Notes: generated by a model not told the origin, from the letters alone. 64,000 nt of DNA from Pseudomonas marginalis (GCF_024169655.1 NZ_JALJWV010000001.1:1617001-1681000), one strand, 5' to 3'. Positions 34,671-44,546 are shown, counted from the first letter of the stretch. Numbers and translations are program-made.

Positions 34671-35175
34671 TGAGGTGGTGGGGCAGTCAGGGATGTGTTG
34701 ATTGAACCGCCGCTATCGGGAGCAAGCCTCCTCCCACATGAGGGCCCCGGCGCGTGAAGCTGCATGCTATCAAATAGCTATGCCTGTGACTTCAGGTCGC
34801 GTCTGTCAGGCTTGACACTCACCCCGGTCAGCCCTGCCAAAACGCCTATTTTAGAGCTGTCAATTAGCCAAACAGCGCATGAGCGCCGGTTGGCGTGATA
34901 TTCTGCGCGCCATCTTGGTCTAGTCTTTCTCCGGAACGTACACCCGTATACGTCCCGGCGGCTGGCTGTCGCCCAGGTAGCTGAAGCCAATAATGATAAG
35001 AAGTCAGCGCAGAAGGGACATAAAAGTGAGGTCGATACGTCGGCCTTGTGTGCCCACCCTGCGGTCCTTGAATGAATGTGCAAACCCCACGGTGCGTTGC
35101 CTGGCGCAGCGTGATCGAGGGTTCGCCAGGCTCAGGGGCAGTGGGGCGGATGGCGTTTTATCATAGGTGCTACTG
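34671..35175. other. Upstream region of mqo
   Basis: About 505 bases without a supported gene. It holds a single REP (34711-34739), a small hairpin around 34932-34959 (CCGG-ACGTA / TACGT-CCGG), and a possible -35 TTGACA near 34812 without a matching -10. The leader or promoter region of mqo is unusually long. Confidence 0.4.
34711..34739. repeat. Single REP
   Basis: CGCTATCGGGAGCAAGCCTC followed by CTCCCACAT; one half of the REPIN type seen elsewhere, with no partner. Confidence 0.75.
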
Positions 35176-36822
35176 ATGTTTAAGAAAGTAAACACTGCCC
35201 TGCTGGGGTTGGCTTTGTCGATGGGGATCACGTCCGTTCACGCGCAAGAGGCAAAGAAAGTCGATGTGCTGCTGATCGGCGGCGGCATCATGAGTGCGAC
35301 CCTGGGTGTCTGGCTTAACGAGCTGGAACCTAGCTGGTCGATGGAAATGGTCGAGCGCCTCGATGGCGTCGCCGAAGAAAGCTCCAACGGCTGGAACAAC
35401 GCCGGTACCGGTCACTCGGCCCTGGCTGAGCTGAACTACACCCCGGAAGACAAGAACGGCAACGTTGAGATCCCGAAAGCGGTCGAAATCAACGAAGCGT
35501 TCCAGATCTCCCGTCAGTTCTGGTCCTGGCAGGTCCAGCAGGGCGTGCTGAAGAACCCGCGTTCGTTCATCAACTCCACACCGCACATGAGCTTTGTGTG
35601 GGGCGATGACAACATCAAGTTCCTGAAAAAGCGTTACGAAGCCTTGCAAGCGAGCCCGCTGTTCGCCGGCATGCAGTACTCCGAAGACCCGGCGCAGATC
35701 GCCAAGTGGGTTCCGTTGATGATGGAAGGGCGTGACCCGAACCAGAAAATCGCGGCCACCTGGAGCCCGCTGGGGACGGACATGAACTTCGGCGAGATCA
35801 CCCGCCAGTTCGTCGCTCACCTGCAAACCACGCCGAAGTTCGACCTGAAACTGTCGAGCGAAGTGCAGGACATCACCCGTAACGCCGACGGTTCGTGGCG
35901 TGTGAGCTACAAAAACCTGAAAGACGGCAGCAAGACCGAAACCGACGCCAAGTTCGTGTTCATCGGCGCAGGCGGCGGTGCACTGCACCTGCTGCAAAAG
36001 TCGGGCATTCCTGAAGCCAAGGACTACGCTGCTTTCCCGGTTGGCGGTTCGTTCCTGGTGACCGATAACCCAACCATCGCCGAGCAGCACCTGGCCAAGG
36101 CCTACGGTAAGGCTTCGGTTGGCGCGCCACCGATGTCGGTGCCGCACCTGGACACCCGTGTGCTGGATGGCAAGCGCGTGATTCTGTTTGGCCCATTCGC
36201 GACCTTCTCGACCAAGTTCCTGAAAGAAGGCTCGTACCTGGACCTGCTGACCAGCACTACCACCCACAACATCTGGCCAATGACCAAAGTCGGTATTCGT
36301 GAATACCCGCTGGTCGAGTACCTTGCTGGCCAGTTGATGCTGTCGGATGACGACCGCTACAACGCCCTGAAAGAGTACTTCCCGAACGCCAAGCAATCCG
36401 ACTGGCGCCTGTGGCAAGCCGGCCAGCGCGTGCAGATCATCAAGCGTGACGAAGAGCAGGGCGGCGTGCTGAAACTCGGCACCGAAGTGGTCAGCTCCGC
36501 TGACAACACCATCGCCGGCCTGTTGGGCGCATCGCCAGGCGCGTCGACCGCGGCGCCGATCATGCTGACCGTGCTGCAGAAAGTGTTCAAGGACAAGGTG
36601 GCGACCCCGGCCTGGCAGGAAAAACTGCATCAGATCGTGCCAAGCTATGGCACCAAGCTGAACGACAGTCCTGAGGCTGTTGCCAAAGAATGGGCCTACA
36701 CCGCCGGTATCTTGCAACTGACCCCACCACCTGCGATTCCGCAGATGACCGCTCCCAAGGCCACCGAGGCTGCCAAGCCTGCGGCTGAGCCGAGCAAGCC
36801 GGCGTCTGATCTGGCGCTGTAA
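35176..36822 (+). CDS. mqo: Malate:quinone oxidoreductase with signal peptide
   Basis: A 548-residue Mqo. The FAD-binding motif [13 protein letters not shown] is near residue 32, preceded by [16 protein letters not shown] blocks later and followed by conserved [19 protein letters not shown]. Residues 1-23 are a classical Sec signal peptide ([22 protein letters not shown]), so this form should act at the periplasmic face, whereas Mqo is usually a cytosolic peripheral protein. It oxidises malate and passes electrons to quinone. The last 30 residues are an Ala/Pro/Lys tail outside the catalytic domain. A terminator follows. Confidence 0.93.
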   Translation: MFKKVNTALLGLALSMGITSVHAQEAKKVDVLLIGGGIMSATLGVWLNELEPSWSMEMVERLDGVAEESSNGWNNAGTGHSALAELNYTPEDKNGNVEIPKAVEINEAFQISRQFWSWQVQQGVLKNPRSFINSTPHMSFVWGDDNIKFLKKRYEALQASPLFAGMQYSEDPAQIAKWVPLMMEGRDPNQKIAATWSPLGTDMNFGEITRQFVAHLQTTPKFDLKLSSEVQDITRNADGSWRVSYKNLKDGSKTETDAKFVFIGAGGGALHLLQKSGIPEAKDYAAFPVGGSFLVTDNPTIAEQHLAKAYGKASVGAPPMSVPHLDTRVLDGKRVILFGPFATFSTKFLKEGSYLDLLTSTTTHNIWPMTKVGIREYPLVEYLAGQLMLSDDDRYNALKEYFPNAKQSDWRLWQAGQRVQIIKRDEEQGGVLKLGTEVVSSADNTIAGLLGASPGASTAAPIMLTVLQKVFKDKVATPAWQEKLHQIVPSYGTKLNDSPEAVAKEWAYTAGILQLTPPPAIPQMTAPKATEAAKPAAEPSKPASDLAL

Positions 36823-36835
36823 GAAACACCCAATA

Positions 36836-36874
36836 AAAAGCTCGCTGAACCGTTAACGGTCAGCGAGCTTTTTT
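36836..36874 (+). terminator. Terminator of mqo
   Basis: AAAAAGCTCGCTGAACCGT / AACGGTCAGCGAGCTTTTTT, a long stem with one bulge and a T tail. It lies between mqo and the convergent reductase gene. Confidence 0.92.
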
Positions 36875-36886
36875 GTGAGCGGCTGT

Positions 36887-37558
36887 TTAAGTAAGGGTGT
36901 GCGCCCGGTTGACCGCAGGCAGCTCAACGGTGCGCTCGGCCGCAGCCAGGGCCGCCCTCAGCCCGGCCTGGTCCAGCGCCACGCAATACGCCGGTTTGGC
37001 CCGCTCAAACCGCCAGCTTTCATCCAGCCCACCGGCATCCACGGCGTCAAAACCGAGCTCATCGAGCAACTGGATCACTTGCGCTTTTGCCGCAGCGTCA
37101 TCCGCAGCCACCGGCAGTGCGCGGCGGTCGGGGGCGCCGTGAGGGCGGGCGTCCCGCGTCAGGTCTGGGGCAAAGATTGCGTTGAATACCTTCACCACAT
37201 GGGAATGCGGCAAATGCTCGGCGAGCAGCCGGCTGGTGGTGGTTTCGAAACGGTCCAGCTCAGGGATGTGCCCATCGCGATCGGGGTAGTAATTGTTGGC
37301 GTCCATCACTGTTTTGCCTTCCAGCCACTGCGCGGGCACGCTGCGGTAATGTTCCAGGGGGATCGCCACGAGGACCACGTCGCCAAATCTGGCTGCGTCT
37401 TGCGCGCTGCCCACTTGAACGCCCCAAATGCCGCTGAGTACGCTACTCATGGTCTGGGGGCCACGGGAGTTGCTCAACATCACTTCATGCCCGGCCGCCA
37501 GCGCCAGTTGGGCCACCGCGCGCCCGATGAAACCTGCTCCAATCACGCCAATCTTCAT
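36887..37558 (-). CDS. NADPH-dependent F420 reductase-like protein
   Basis: A 223-residue Rossmann-fold protein. The N-terminal nucleotide site is MKIGVIGAGFIGRAVAQLAL, followed by SNSRGP, which binds the phosphate of NADPH. The layout (VLVAIPLEHY, then VMDANNYYP, then KVFNAIFA) is that of the F420-dependent NADP reductase family. Pseudomonads do not make F420, so it probably uses another substrate. The divergent LysR regulator at 37661 is its likely controller. Confidence 0.78.
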   Translation of the reverse strand: MKIGVIGAGFIGRAVAQLALAAGHEVMLSNSRGPQTMSSVLSGIWGVQVGSAQDAARFGDVVLVAIPLEHYRSVPAQWLEGKTVMDANNYYPDRDGHIPELDRFETTTSRLLAEHLPHSHVVKVFNAIFAPDLTRDARPHGAPDRRALPVAADDAAAKAQVIQLLDELGFDAVDAGGLDESWRFERAKPAYCVALDQAGLRAALAAAERTVELPAVNRAHTLT

Positions 37559-37660
37559 GGCCTTGCTCCTGCAAAGTAGGGGAGCGGGTATGATGATTGG
37601 TAGCCAATGGGTGATAAATGAGCGTTGTGACGAGGCTGTTATTACTGGGAGTGGGGAATG

Positions 37661-38554
37661 ATGGACCGTCTTTCGAGCATGAATGCCTTTGTGACCGCCG
37701 CCGAGTTGGGCTCTTACGCACGAGCCGCGGTGCGTCTGAACATGTCAGCGCAGATGGTGGCCAAGCATGTCGCCGCGCTGGAACAGCGCCTGGGCGCGCG
37801 CTTGCTCAATCGCACCACGCGCCGGCAAAGCCTGACGGAGTTGGGTAGCGCTTACTACGAGCGTTGCAAACATATCCTGACGGAGGCCGAGGCCGCCGAT
37901 TCCCTGGCGCAGATCATGAATGACACCCCACGCGGCAAGCTGAAAATTACCGCCCCGGTGACTTTCGGCTCCTACAGTCTGATGCCTCTGGTGACCGCGT
38001 TTTTGCGTGATAACCCCGAGGTAAGCATCGACCTGCATCTCACCGATCGTTTCGTCGATCTAGTAGAAGAAGGCTACGAAGCCGCCTTCCGCATTGGCCC
38101 CCCAGCGATCACGGGGTTAACCGCCAGACCCCTGGCGCCGTATCGTCTGGTGGCCTGCGCGGCGCCTGCCTACTTGGCAGCACGGGGCACACCGTTGCGG
38201 CCGGCGGACCTTCAGCAGCATGAATGCTTGGGTTACGCCTTCTGGTCACGTCCGGCGGATCGCGAGTGGGTGTTCTACCAGGGCTCGGTCCCGCACACCG
38301 TGCAGGTTGCCAGCCGTTTGCAGATCAACGAAAGCAAGGCCTTGATGTCGGCTGCACTGGACGGGTTTGGCATTGTGCTCGGAGCTGAAGATTTTCTGCG
38401 CCCGGCCCTGGCCAGGGGCGAGTTGGTGCGGGTGCTGCCGGACTTTGACGCGCCGAGCCGGCCCATGCATTTGGTCTACACCGCCAACCGCCAGCGTACC
38501 GCCAAGTTGCGGCGTTTTGTCGAGGCTGTGCTGGAGCGCTTTGGCCCGATTTAA
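37661..38554 (+). CDS. LysR-family transcriptional regulator
   Basis: A 297-residue LTTR. The N-terminal helix-turn-helix (MDRLSSMNAFVTAAELGSYA, NMSAQMVAKHVAALEQRLGA) and the substrate-binding domain with GKLKITAPVTFGSYSLMPL are typical of the subgroup that controls a divergent oxidoreductase. The first Met could be 37658 or 37661; GGGGAATG favours the latter. About 100 bases separate it from the F420-reductase-like gene, on which it probably acts. Confidence 0.85.
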   Translation: MDRLSSMNAFVTAAELGSYARAAVRLNMSAQMVAKHVAALEQRLGARLLNRTTRRQSLTELGSAYYERCKHILTEAEAADSLAQIMNDTPRGKLKITAPVTFGSYSLMPLVTAFLRDNPEVSIDLHLTDRFVDLVEEGYEAAFRIGPPAITGLTARPLAPYRLVACAAPAYLAARGTPLRPADLQQHECLGYAFWSRPADREWVFYQGSVPHTVQVASRLQINESKALMSAALDGFGIVLGAEDFLRPALARGELVRVLPDFDAPSRPMHLVYTANRQRTAKLRRFVEAVLERFGPI

Positions 38555-38730
38555 GCGTTCAAATCACGACCCGGCCTTCCGTCTGTTCCTCGGGATGCAC
38601 TGTCGGCAGGTTCAGCAACCCGACAGACACCACCTGTTAAAAAGTACCCAGGCCTTGCAGGAGCGCGGCTGGAACAAGGGGGGATTTTTTACTGATACAG
38701 GTGTTGGGCGTTAGCGCCCGAGGGGTTTGT

Positions 38731-39060
38731 ATGTTGCTCCGTTATGCAGCATTGGTGGTCATGGTCGTCGCGGCGTCCGGGTGTGTGCAAGAGCGCGTCG
38801 TGCATGCGCGTCGACCGTTAGAGCGTGAGTATGTGGAGGTGGTCGCGCCACAACCGCCGCCGATGCAAGTGATCGAAGTCGAGCCGGCGGTGCGCGAAGG
38901 TTATGTTTGGTCACGCGGGTACTGGCGCTGGGAAGGTGGACGCTATGTGGCCGTACACGGCCATTGGGAGCCGGTGCGCGAGGGCTACCGTTATGTGCAT
39001 CCGCATTGGGTGCAACGAAATGACGGTTACCACTGGCAGCATGGTGGCTGGGTTCGCTGA
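38731..39060 (+). CDS. WXXGXW-repeat lipoprotein
   Basis: A 109-residue lipoprotein. The lipobox is AASGC (Cys at about residue 19). The mature part has the YxWxxGxWxW and GxWxP repeats: YVWSRGYWRWEGGRY, then GHWEPVREGYRYVHPHW, then HWQHGGWVR. Such proteins are envelope-located and of unknown role. GAGGGG lies before the ATG. The frame is open upstream to 38701, but the lipobox fixes the start. Confidence 0.75.
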   Translation: MLLRYAALVVMVVAASGCVQERVVHARRPLEREYVEVVAPQPPPMQVIEVEPAVREGYVWSRGYWRWEGGRYVAVHGHWEPVREGYRYVHPHWVQRNDGYHWQHGGWVR

Positions 39061-39067
39061 ACCCCTC

Positions 39068-39463
39068 TCAGACCAATCGCTTCATGCCCGCAGCCTTGGC
39101 TGCGTCGAGGTCAAAGGTGGCGGTGTATTCGCAGCCGGCTGCGTGGGCGCAGCGCGCAATCAAACAGTCGGCGAAATCGGCTTTGTTTGCCGAGAACCGC
39201 CGGAGTGCCTGCCAGATGATCTCGGCATGCTCGATGATCAATTCACGGGTACGCAGCAGCGTTTCCAGCACCGTCACCACGTCGCTCTTGGCTGACTGAT
39301 AGCAACTTTGTAAAACCCACACCAACTCCACCACCGACACCAGGCTGACAAAGCCTGGCGACAGGGTGGTGAGGGATTCGATCAGCTCGGACGCCTTGGC
39401 GGATTGGACCGGATCGTCCTGGGTGACATAGCGCACCAGCACATTGGTATCCAGGCCGATCAT
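39068..39463 (-). CDS. PIN-domain toxin (VapC-like)
   Basis: A 131-residue PIN-domain ribonuclease. The acidic residues of the active site are visible: Asp5 in GLDTNVLVRY, Glu in VVELVWVL, and Asp in ADFADCLIA near residue 97. FDLDAAK at the end is also typical. It should cleave RNA when not held by the antitoxin encoded immediately upstream; the genes overlap by four bases (ATGA). Confidence 0.88.
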   Translation of the reverse strand: MIGLDTNVLVRYVTQDDPVQSAKASELIESLTTLSPGFVSLVSVVELVWVLQSCYQSAKSDVVTVLETLLRTRELIIEHAEIIWQALRRFSANKADFADCLIARCAHAAGCEYTATFDLDAAKAAGMKRLV

Positions 39464-39702
39464 TGCGCGCTCGCTCCCTGTGCCGCAATGGCGCGGTTCA
39501 TGTCCTCGATGGAGATGGCCTGGGCAGGCTTGCGGATCAAGCCCTTGAGGTCGTGAACGGTTTTGCTCGCGGCAATAATGGAAAATTTGCCGTCTTCCAT
39601 TTCGACGAATTCGACCCGGTCTCCCGTTTCCAGGCCCAGGGCGGTCCTGACTTGGACGGGGATGGTGATTTGTCCTTTTGAGGTAAGCGTGGCTGTCGCC
39701 AT
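39460..39702 (-). CDS. AbrB-family antitoxin
   Basis: An 80-residue antitoxin. The N-terminal SpoVT/AbrB swapped-hairpin domain has ATLTSKGQITIPVQVRTALGLETGDRVEFVE, followed by a C-terminal helix (KPAQAISIEDMNRAIA) that would wrap round the toxin. TGGAG stands before ATG 39702. A nine-base-arm palindrome upstream (39725-39746) is the likely operator. Confidence 0.88.
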   Translation of the reverse strand: MATATLTSKGQITIPVQVRTALGLETGDRVEFVEMEDGKFSIIAASKTVHDLKGLIRKPAQAISIEDMNRAIAAQGASAQ

Positions 39703-39724
39703 GTTGAAGGTCTCCAGCGTGATG

Positions 39725-39746
39725 CTCCTTACCTTAGGGTAAGGAG
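39725..39746. promoter_or_regulatory. Palindromic operator of the AbrB/PIN toxin-antitoxin operon
   Basis: CTCCTTACC TTAG GGTAAGGAG, perfect nine-base arms, 23 bases before the antitoxin ATG. AbrB-type antitoxins autoregulate by binding such dyads. Confidence 0.75.
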
Positions 39747-39885
39747 TGTGGGAGAACAAGATCCGTTGGTCCATAGGTCGCTCCTCGGGTGTGGGTCAGT
39801 CGGGCTTCGTAAAAACGATAGCCCGACGCTTCCCGCCGACAAGCCTGAACACAAGGTTAAAGCGCTACAGCATGTGTGGGCTGAC

Positions 39886-41259
39886 TTACTGCACCACGCG
39901 GTAGCACGGCACATACGCCGCGCCGCCCGGCAACTTCATGCGGTGCTGGGCGACGAACGCCTGGAGCAGTTCATCCAGTGGCTTCATGATGGCCGGGTCG
40001 CCATGGATCTCGTAAGGGCCGTTCTGTTCGATCAGGCGAATGCCCTTGTCCTTGACGTTGCCCGCCACGATCCCCGAGAACGCGCGACGCAGGTTGGCCG
40101 CCAGTTCATGGGGCGGCAGCGCGTGACTCAGTTGCAGGCTGGCCATGTTTTCGTGGGTCGGGTCGAACGGGCGCTGGAAGCCTTCATCGATCTTCAACAG
40201 CCAGTTGAAGTGGAACGCATCGTTGCGCTCGCGGCGGAACTGCTTCACGGCCTTGAGCCCGGCGGTCATCTGGCGGGCCACTTCGGCCGGATCGTCGATG
40301 ATGATCTGGTAGTGCGCCTGCGCCGCTTCGCCCAGCGTGGCGCCGACGAATGCGTGCAATTGTTGCAGGTACGGCGCGGCGTGTTTTGGCCCGGTGAGGA
40401 TGACCGGGAAGGGCACGTCGCGGTTGTCCGGGTGCATCAGGATGCCGAGCAGGTAGAGGAACTCTTCCGCCGTGCCGGCGCCGCCCGGGAAGATGATGAC
40501 GCCGTGGCCGACGCGCACGAAGGCTTCCAGGCGCTTCTCGATGTCCGGCAGGATCACCAGTTCATTGACAATCGGGTTCGGCGCTTCGGCGGCGATGATG
40601 CCCGGCTCGGTCAGGCCCAGGTAGCGCCCGCCGCTGATGCGTTGCTTGGCGTGGGAAATGGTCGCGCCCTTCATCGGGCCTTTCATCACGCCGGGGCCGC
40701 AGCCTGTGCAGACGTCGAGGCTGCGCAGGCCCAGTTCGTGGCCGACTTTCTTGGTGTATTTGTATTCTTCAGTGTTGATCGAGTGCCCACCCCAGCACAC
40801 CACGATTTTCGGCTCGACACCCGGGCGCAGCGTGCGGGCGTTGCGCAACAGATGGAACACGTAGTCGGTGATACCCTGGGAGTTGCTCAGGTCGATGCGT
40901 TGGCTGTCCAGTTCGTTCTCGGTGTAGACGATGTCGCGCAGCGCGCTGAACAGCATTTCACGGGTACTGGCGATCATTTCGCCATCGACGAAGGCGTCGG
41001 CCGGCGCGTTCAGCAGTTCCAGGCGCACGCCGCGATCCTGCTGGTGGATACGCACTTCAAAGTCTTTATAGGCGTCGAGGATGGTCTTGGCGTTGTCGAT
41101 GTGTGCGCCGGTGTTGAGGATGGCCAGGGCGCACTGGCGGAACAGGGTATAGATGCTGCCGGAGCCGGCTTCGCTCAGTTGCTGGACTTCACGCTGGGAG
41201 AGTGTTTCGAGGCTGCCCTTGGGGCTGACGGAGGCATTGATGACTTGACGTTGGGGCAT
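39886..41259 (-). CDS. ppnN: Nucleotide 5'-monophosphate nucleosidase PpnN
   Basis: A 457-residue YgdH/PpnN-type protein. The LOG-like catalytic core has FPGGAGTAEE near residue 260, preceded by VCWGGHSINTEEYKYTKKVG, and CTGCGPGVMKGPMKGA. The extra N- and C-terminal domains give the full PpnN length. It cleaves purine nucleoside monophosphates to base and ribose-5-phosphate, and in E. coli is stimulated by (p)ppGpp. It is a single-gene unit. Confidence 0.93.
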   Translation of the reverse strand: MPQRQVINASVSPKGSLETLSQREVQQLSEAGSGSIYTLFRQCALAILNTGAHIDNAKTILDAYKDFEVRIHQQDRGVRLELLNAPADAFVDGEMIASTREMLFSALRDIVYTENELDSQRIDLSNSQGITDYVFHLLRNARTLRPGVEPKIVVCWGGHSINTEEYKYTKKVGHELGLRSLDVCTGCGPGVMKGPMKGATISHAKQRISGGRYLGLTEPGIIAAEAPNPIVNELVILPDIEKRLEAFVRVGHGVIIFPGGAGTAEEFLYLLGILMHPDNRDVPFPVILTGPKHAAPYLQQLHAFVGATLGEAAQAHYQIIIDDPAEVARQMTAGLKAVKQFRRERNDAFHFNWLLKIDEGFQRPFDPTHENMASLQLSHALPPHELAANLRRAFSGIVAGNVKDKGIRLIEQNGPYEIHGDPAIMKPLDELLQAFVAQHRMKLPGGAAYVPCYRVVQ

Positions 41260-41407
41260 TCTGATTCCTTGAAAGCGCAGCCACCGCGCCCTTCAGGGGG
41301 CGATGGCTTGAGAATGGTGGGCGCCGAATTCGGTCGCACGAGACGGTTATTCTGGCCGCCTCGCGGGCAGGGCGCAAACACCGTCCAGCACCATCATGCC
41401 GCAGAAC

Positions 41408-42232
41408 CTACTGAATCAGCTTCCAGTTTTTGTAGAAAAACCGCCGCAGAGCGAACACCGCGCCGGCAAAACCTGCGATCACGGCATTGAGGACGGAGGG
41501 CAACATGGTCGGCCGCACGATATCAATGAACAGGCAGTAGCGTTTGGCGTCGTTCTTGTTGAAGGATGCATGCATCAGCGTGTCATCGAAGATAAACAGC
41601 GGGTCGTCGTGCCAGTAATGCTTGTGCTTGCCCACTTGGATGTACACACCCTCGTGGTGGGGCGCCGGCGCCATGTTGTAGAGCACCCGGAACATCATGC
41701 GCAGAGGGCCGAAGTGAAAGGACGTCGAGCGGTTTTCGTTGAACACCGACACGCCGATGGTCTTCACGAACGGCAACTTCTTGCGCAGCTCCGGGATATC
41801 CAGGGTGGTTTCGGTCGGCCGGCCGTACCATTGGAAAAACAACATGCCGCGTTTCTTCTCGGCCATGCGCTCGTCCAGGTAGCCGATGATCTCGTCCTTG
41901 TGGGCCATGGCGTCGTCGATCACCTGTTGCAGGTCTTCACGCCAGGCGGGCGGCAGGTCGCGCATCGTGTAGACGTGGCGGTTGCGGCTGCTCAACAGGT
42001 CGAACAGGGTGTTGAACGGTGCCAGCAGCCAGGTATTGCGGCCGCTGCCGATGAAATATTTCTTGAACGTGTCGCCGTCATACAGACCGTTGCGCAGGAA
42101 GTCATAGACACCGCAGACCAGCACCAGGCCGAGGAACACCGCAGTGGTCAGGGGGAAGAGGCAAATAATCAGCAGGACGCCGAATGCCCAGGCGATCGAC
42201 ACGGCTTTTTTGCGTAAGGCAGATTTGTTCAT
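41408..42232 (-). CDS. LpxO-like aspartyl/asparaginyl beta-hydroxylase
   Basis: A 274-residue membrane-bound Fe(II)/2-oxoglutarate hydroxylase. An N-terminal hydrophobic pair of helices (SIAWAFGVLLIICLFPLTTAVFLG, residues 11-40) anchors it; a second hydrophobic segment is near the C-terminus (VIAGFAGAVFALRR). The catalytic region contains STSFHFGPLRMMF and HYWHDDPLFIFDDTLMHASFN with the iron-binding His residues. It most resembles LpxO, which 2-hydroxylates the laurate of lipid A, but a protein substrate cannot be excluded. TGGAGC precedes the ATG. Confidence 0.75.
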   Translation of the reverse strand: MNKSALRKKAVSIAWAFGVLLIICLFPLTTAVFLGLVLVCGVYDFLRNGLYDGDTFKKYFIGSGRNTWLLAPFNTLFDLLSSRNRHVYTMRDLPPAWREDLQQVIDDAMAHKDEIIGYLDERMAEKKRGMLFFQWYGRPTETTLDIPELRKKLPFVKTIGVSVFNENRSTSFHFGPLRMMFRVLYNMAPAPHHEGVYIQVGKHKHYWHDDPLFIFDDTLMHASFNKNDAKRYCLFIDIVRPTMLPSVLNAVIAGFAGAVFALRRFFYKNWKLIQ

Positions 42233-42552
42233 GAAACTCAGCTCCAGCTGGACGCCATTCGACAAGTCCAGGTCCGTGGCTGCGAGTGGTGGGATTATGA
42301 AACATATTGAAACAATCCCATCATGATAAGGCGTTCTCAGGTGGATCGGCGCTTTAAATATTACGAAATTGTGAAGAGATGGCACAGTTTTTAACCCACG
42401 GCCCGGCTTGCGCAGCGAGTGTTGGATTGGATTTTGTAAACAGAAGATTTGCGACTATCGTGACGCTTCGGTTTTTTGGACGTCATAGACCGGTACGATT
42501 AAGTTGAATGGCCACCATTGGCCTTCGGCACCTTGGAAGAGGCAGAAATTTT

Positions 42553-43746
42553 ATGATCATCAAACCGCGGGTTCGTGGCTTTATCTGTGTGACCGCTCAC
42601 CCTGTTGGCTGTGAAGCGAACGTCAAGGAACAGATCGACTACGTGACTCAACACGGCGTCATCGAAGGCGGCCCGAAAAAGGTGCTGGTCCTCGGTGCTT
42701 CCACCGGTTATGGCCTGGCCGCGCGCATCAGTGCCGCGTTTGGCTGCGGCGCCGATACCCTGGGCGTGTTTTTTGAGAAAGAAGGCGAAGAAGGCAAGCT
42801 GAGCTCCGCCGGCTGGTACAACAGCGCCGCGTTCGAGAAGTTTGCCGTCGAAAAAGGCCTGTACGCCAAGAGCATCAATGGCGACGCGTTCTCCGACGAG
42901 ATCAAGCGCCTGACCATCGAGACCATCAAGAAAGACCTGGGCAAGATCGATCTGGTGGTTTACAGCCTGGCCGCGCCACGCCGCACCGACCCGCAGGGCG
43001 TGGTGCACAACTCCACCCTCAAGCCGATCGGCAAGGCCGTGACCCTGCGCGGGATCAACACCGACAAGGGCGTTGTCGTCGACACCACCCTTGAGCCGGC
43101 CACCCAGGAAGAAATCGACGGCACCGTGAAAGTCATGGGCGGCGAAGACTGGCAGCTGTGGATCGACGCCCTGCGTGAGGCGGACGTGTTGGCCGAAGGC
43201 GCCAAGACCACGGCGTTCACCTACCTCGGCGAGAAGCTGACCCAGGATATCTACTGGAACGGCTCCATCGGCGAAGCCAAGAAGGACCTGGACAAGAAAG
43301 TCCTGACCCTGCGCGACAACCTGGCCGCACTGAAGGGCGACGCTCGGGTGTCGGTGCTCAAGGCTGTGGTCACCCAGGCCAGCTCCGCGATCCCGATCAT
43401 GCCGCTGTACCTGTCGTTGCTGTTCAAAGTGATGAAAGAGCAGGGCACCCACGAAGGTTGCATCGAGCAGGTCTATGGCCTGTTCAAGGACAGCCTGTAC
43501 GGCCGCGAGCCGAAGCTCGACGCCGACGGCCGCCTGCGTGCCGACCTGGCCGAGCTGCAACCGAAAGTCCAGGACGCCGTGGCTGCGCTGTGGAACCAGG
43601 TCACCGACGACAACGTCAACGAGATCAGCGATTTTGCCGGCTACAAGGCTGAGTTCCTGCGCTTGTTCGGCTTTGAGATCGACGGCGTGGACTACGAGGC
43701 TGACGTGAATCCGACCGTGAAGATCAACGGTCTGGTCCAAGCCTAA
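42553..43746 (+). CDS. fabV: Enoyl-ACP reductase FabV
   Basis: A 397-residue FabV, the long SDR-type enoyl reductase of type II fatty acid synthesis. The NADH site is [16 protein letters not shown] near residue 50, and the active site Y-x8-K is Tyr234 ([10 protein letters not shown]) with Lys243. It differs from FabI in size and spacing and is naturally insensitive to triclosan. It is often the main reason for triclosan tolerance in pseudomonads. A REPIN follows. The frame is open upstream to 42508, but ATG 42553 gives the family start [10 protein letters not shown]. Confidence 0.96.
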   Translation: MIIKPRVRGFICVTAHPVGCEANVKEQIDYVTQHGVIEGGPKKVLVLGASTGYGLAARISAAFGCGADTLGVFFEKEGEEGKLSSAGWYNSAAFEKFAVEKGLYAKSINGDAFSDEIKRLTIETIKKDLGKIDLVVYSLAAPRRTDPQGVVHNSTLKPIGKAVTLRGINTDKGVVVDTTLEPATQEEIDGTVKVMGGEDWQLWIDALREADVLAEGAKTTAFTYLGEKLTQDIYWNGSIGEAKKDLDKKVLTLRDNLAALKGDARVSVLKAVVTQASSAIPIMPLYLSLLFKVMKEQGTHEGCIEQVYGLFKDSLYGREPKLDADGRLRADLAELQPKVQDAVAALWNQVTDDNVNEISDFAGYKAEFLRLFGFEIDGVDYEADVNPTVKINGLVQA

Positions 43747-43762
43747 ATACGTTCGAAAAACA

Positions 43763-43851
43763 TGTGGGGGCGGGCTTGCCCGCGATTGCAGTGGGTCAGC
43801 CGAAACTTCCGGCACTGACAAACCGCCATCGCGAGCAGGCCCGCTCCCACA
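43763..43851. repeat. REPIN
   Basis: TGTGGGGGCGGGCTTGCCCGC and the inverted GCGAGCAGGCCCGCTCCCACA flank about 47 bases between fabV and the HAD gene. Confidence 0.88.
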
Positions 43852-43922
43852 TTCGTTGTGTGTAAAGCCATCGCGATCTGCCAGACTCCATCCGCTATCA
43901 ACTCACGCTAACGGAGGATCTG

Positions 43923-44546
43923 ATGACGATTCGTGCAGTCGTTTTTGATTTTGGCGGTGTCCTGTTCGATTGGAGCCCGCAGCACCTGTACCGCAAGCTG
44001 ATCGCCGATGAAGAGGAACGGCAATGGTTCCTCGACAACATCTGCACCCAGGCCTGGAACACCGAGCAGGACGCCGGGCGCACCCTGGCCGAGGCGACGC
44101 GCAGCCTCATCGCGCAATACCCCCATCACGAAACCTTGATCACGGCCTACTACGACCGCTGGCATGAAATGCTGCGCGGGCCATTGCCGGAGGGCGTGGC
44201 TATTCTCAAGGCGCTGCATCAAGCCGACATGCCGCTGTTCGGGCTCACCAACTGGTCGGCCGAGACGTTCCCTTATGCGCGGGCCAACTACCCGTTCCTG
44301 CAGTGTTTTCGCGACATTGTGGTTTCCGGCGAGTTGAAGCTGATCAAGCCCGATGCAGCGATTTATCACGCCAGCCTCGGCCAGGTGCGCGCTCACCTGC
44401 CGGATATCCAGCCTGGCGAAGTGGTGTTTATCGATGATGTCGCGGGCAACATCGACGCGGCCATTGCCCTGGGCTGGCAAGGCATTCACCACGTTTGTGC
44501 CGAACGTACCGCTGAGCGACTGCGTGAATTGGGCGTGGGCTTTTAG
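43923..44546 (+). CDS. HAD-family phosphatase (YihX-like)
   Basis: A 207-residue HAD hydrolase. Motif I is VFDFGGVLFDW with nucleophile Asp9, motif II is GLTNWS, Lys is in GELKLIKPD, and motif IV is FIDDVAGNIDAA. The spacing and FDFGGVL... start match the subgroup of YihX, an alpha-D-glucose-1-phosphate phosphatase. The substrate is not certain. AACGGAGG is just before the ATG. The gene overlaps the end of the convergent LysR gene by four bases. Confidence 0.85.
   Translation: MTIRAVVFDFGGVLFDWSPQHLYRKLIADEEERQWFLDNICTQAWNTEQDAGRTLAEATRSLIAQYPHHETLITAYYDRWHEMLRGPLPEGVAILKALHQADMPLFGLTNWSAETFPYARANYPFLQCFRDIVVSGELKLIKPDAAIYHASLGQVRAHLPDIQPGEVVFIDDVAGNIDAAIALGWQGIHHVCAERTAERLRELGVGF

Noticed and set aside
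34895..34912. Possible sigma-54 promoter upstream of mqo
   Set aside because: TGGCGTG is followed by TCTGC at the wrong spacing for a -24/-12 element.
34778..35231. Minus-strand open frames in the mqo upstream region
   Set aside because: No ribosome-binding site, no family match, and one runs into the mqo coding start.
35170..36717. 515-codon open frame antisense to mqo
   Set aside because: mqo on the plus strand has full family identity; the antisense frame has none.
39748..41490. 580-codon open frame antisense to ppnN
   Set aside because: Same reasoning: ppnN is recognised along its length on the other strand, and the frame runs across the antitoxin promoter.
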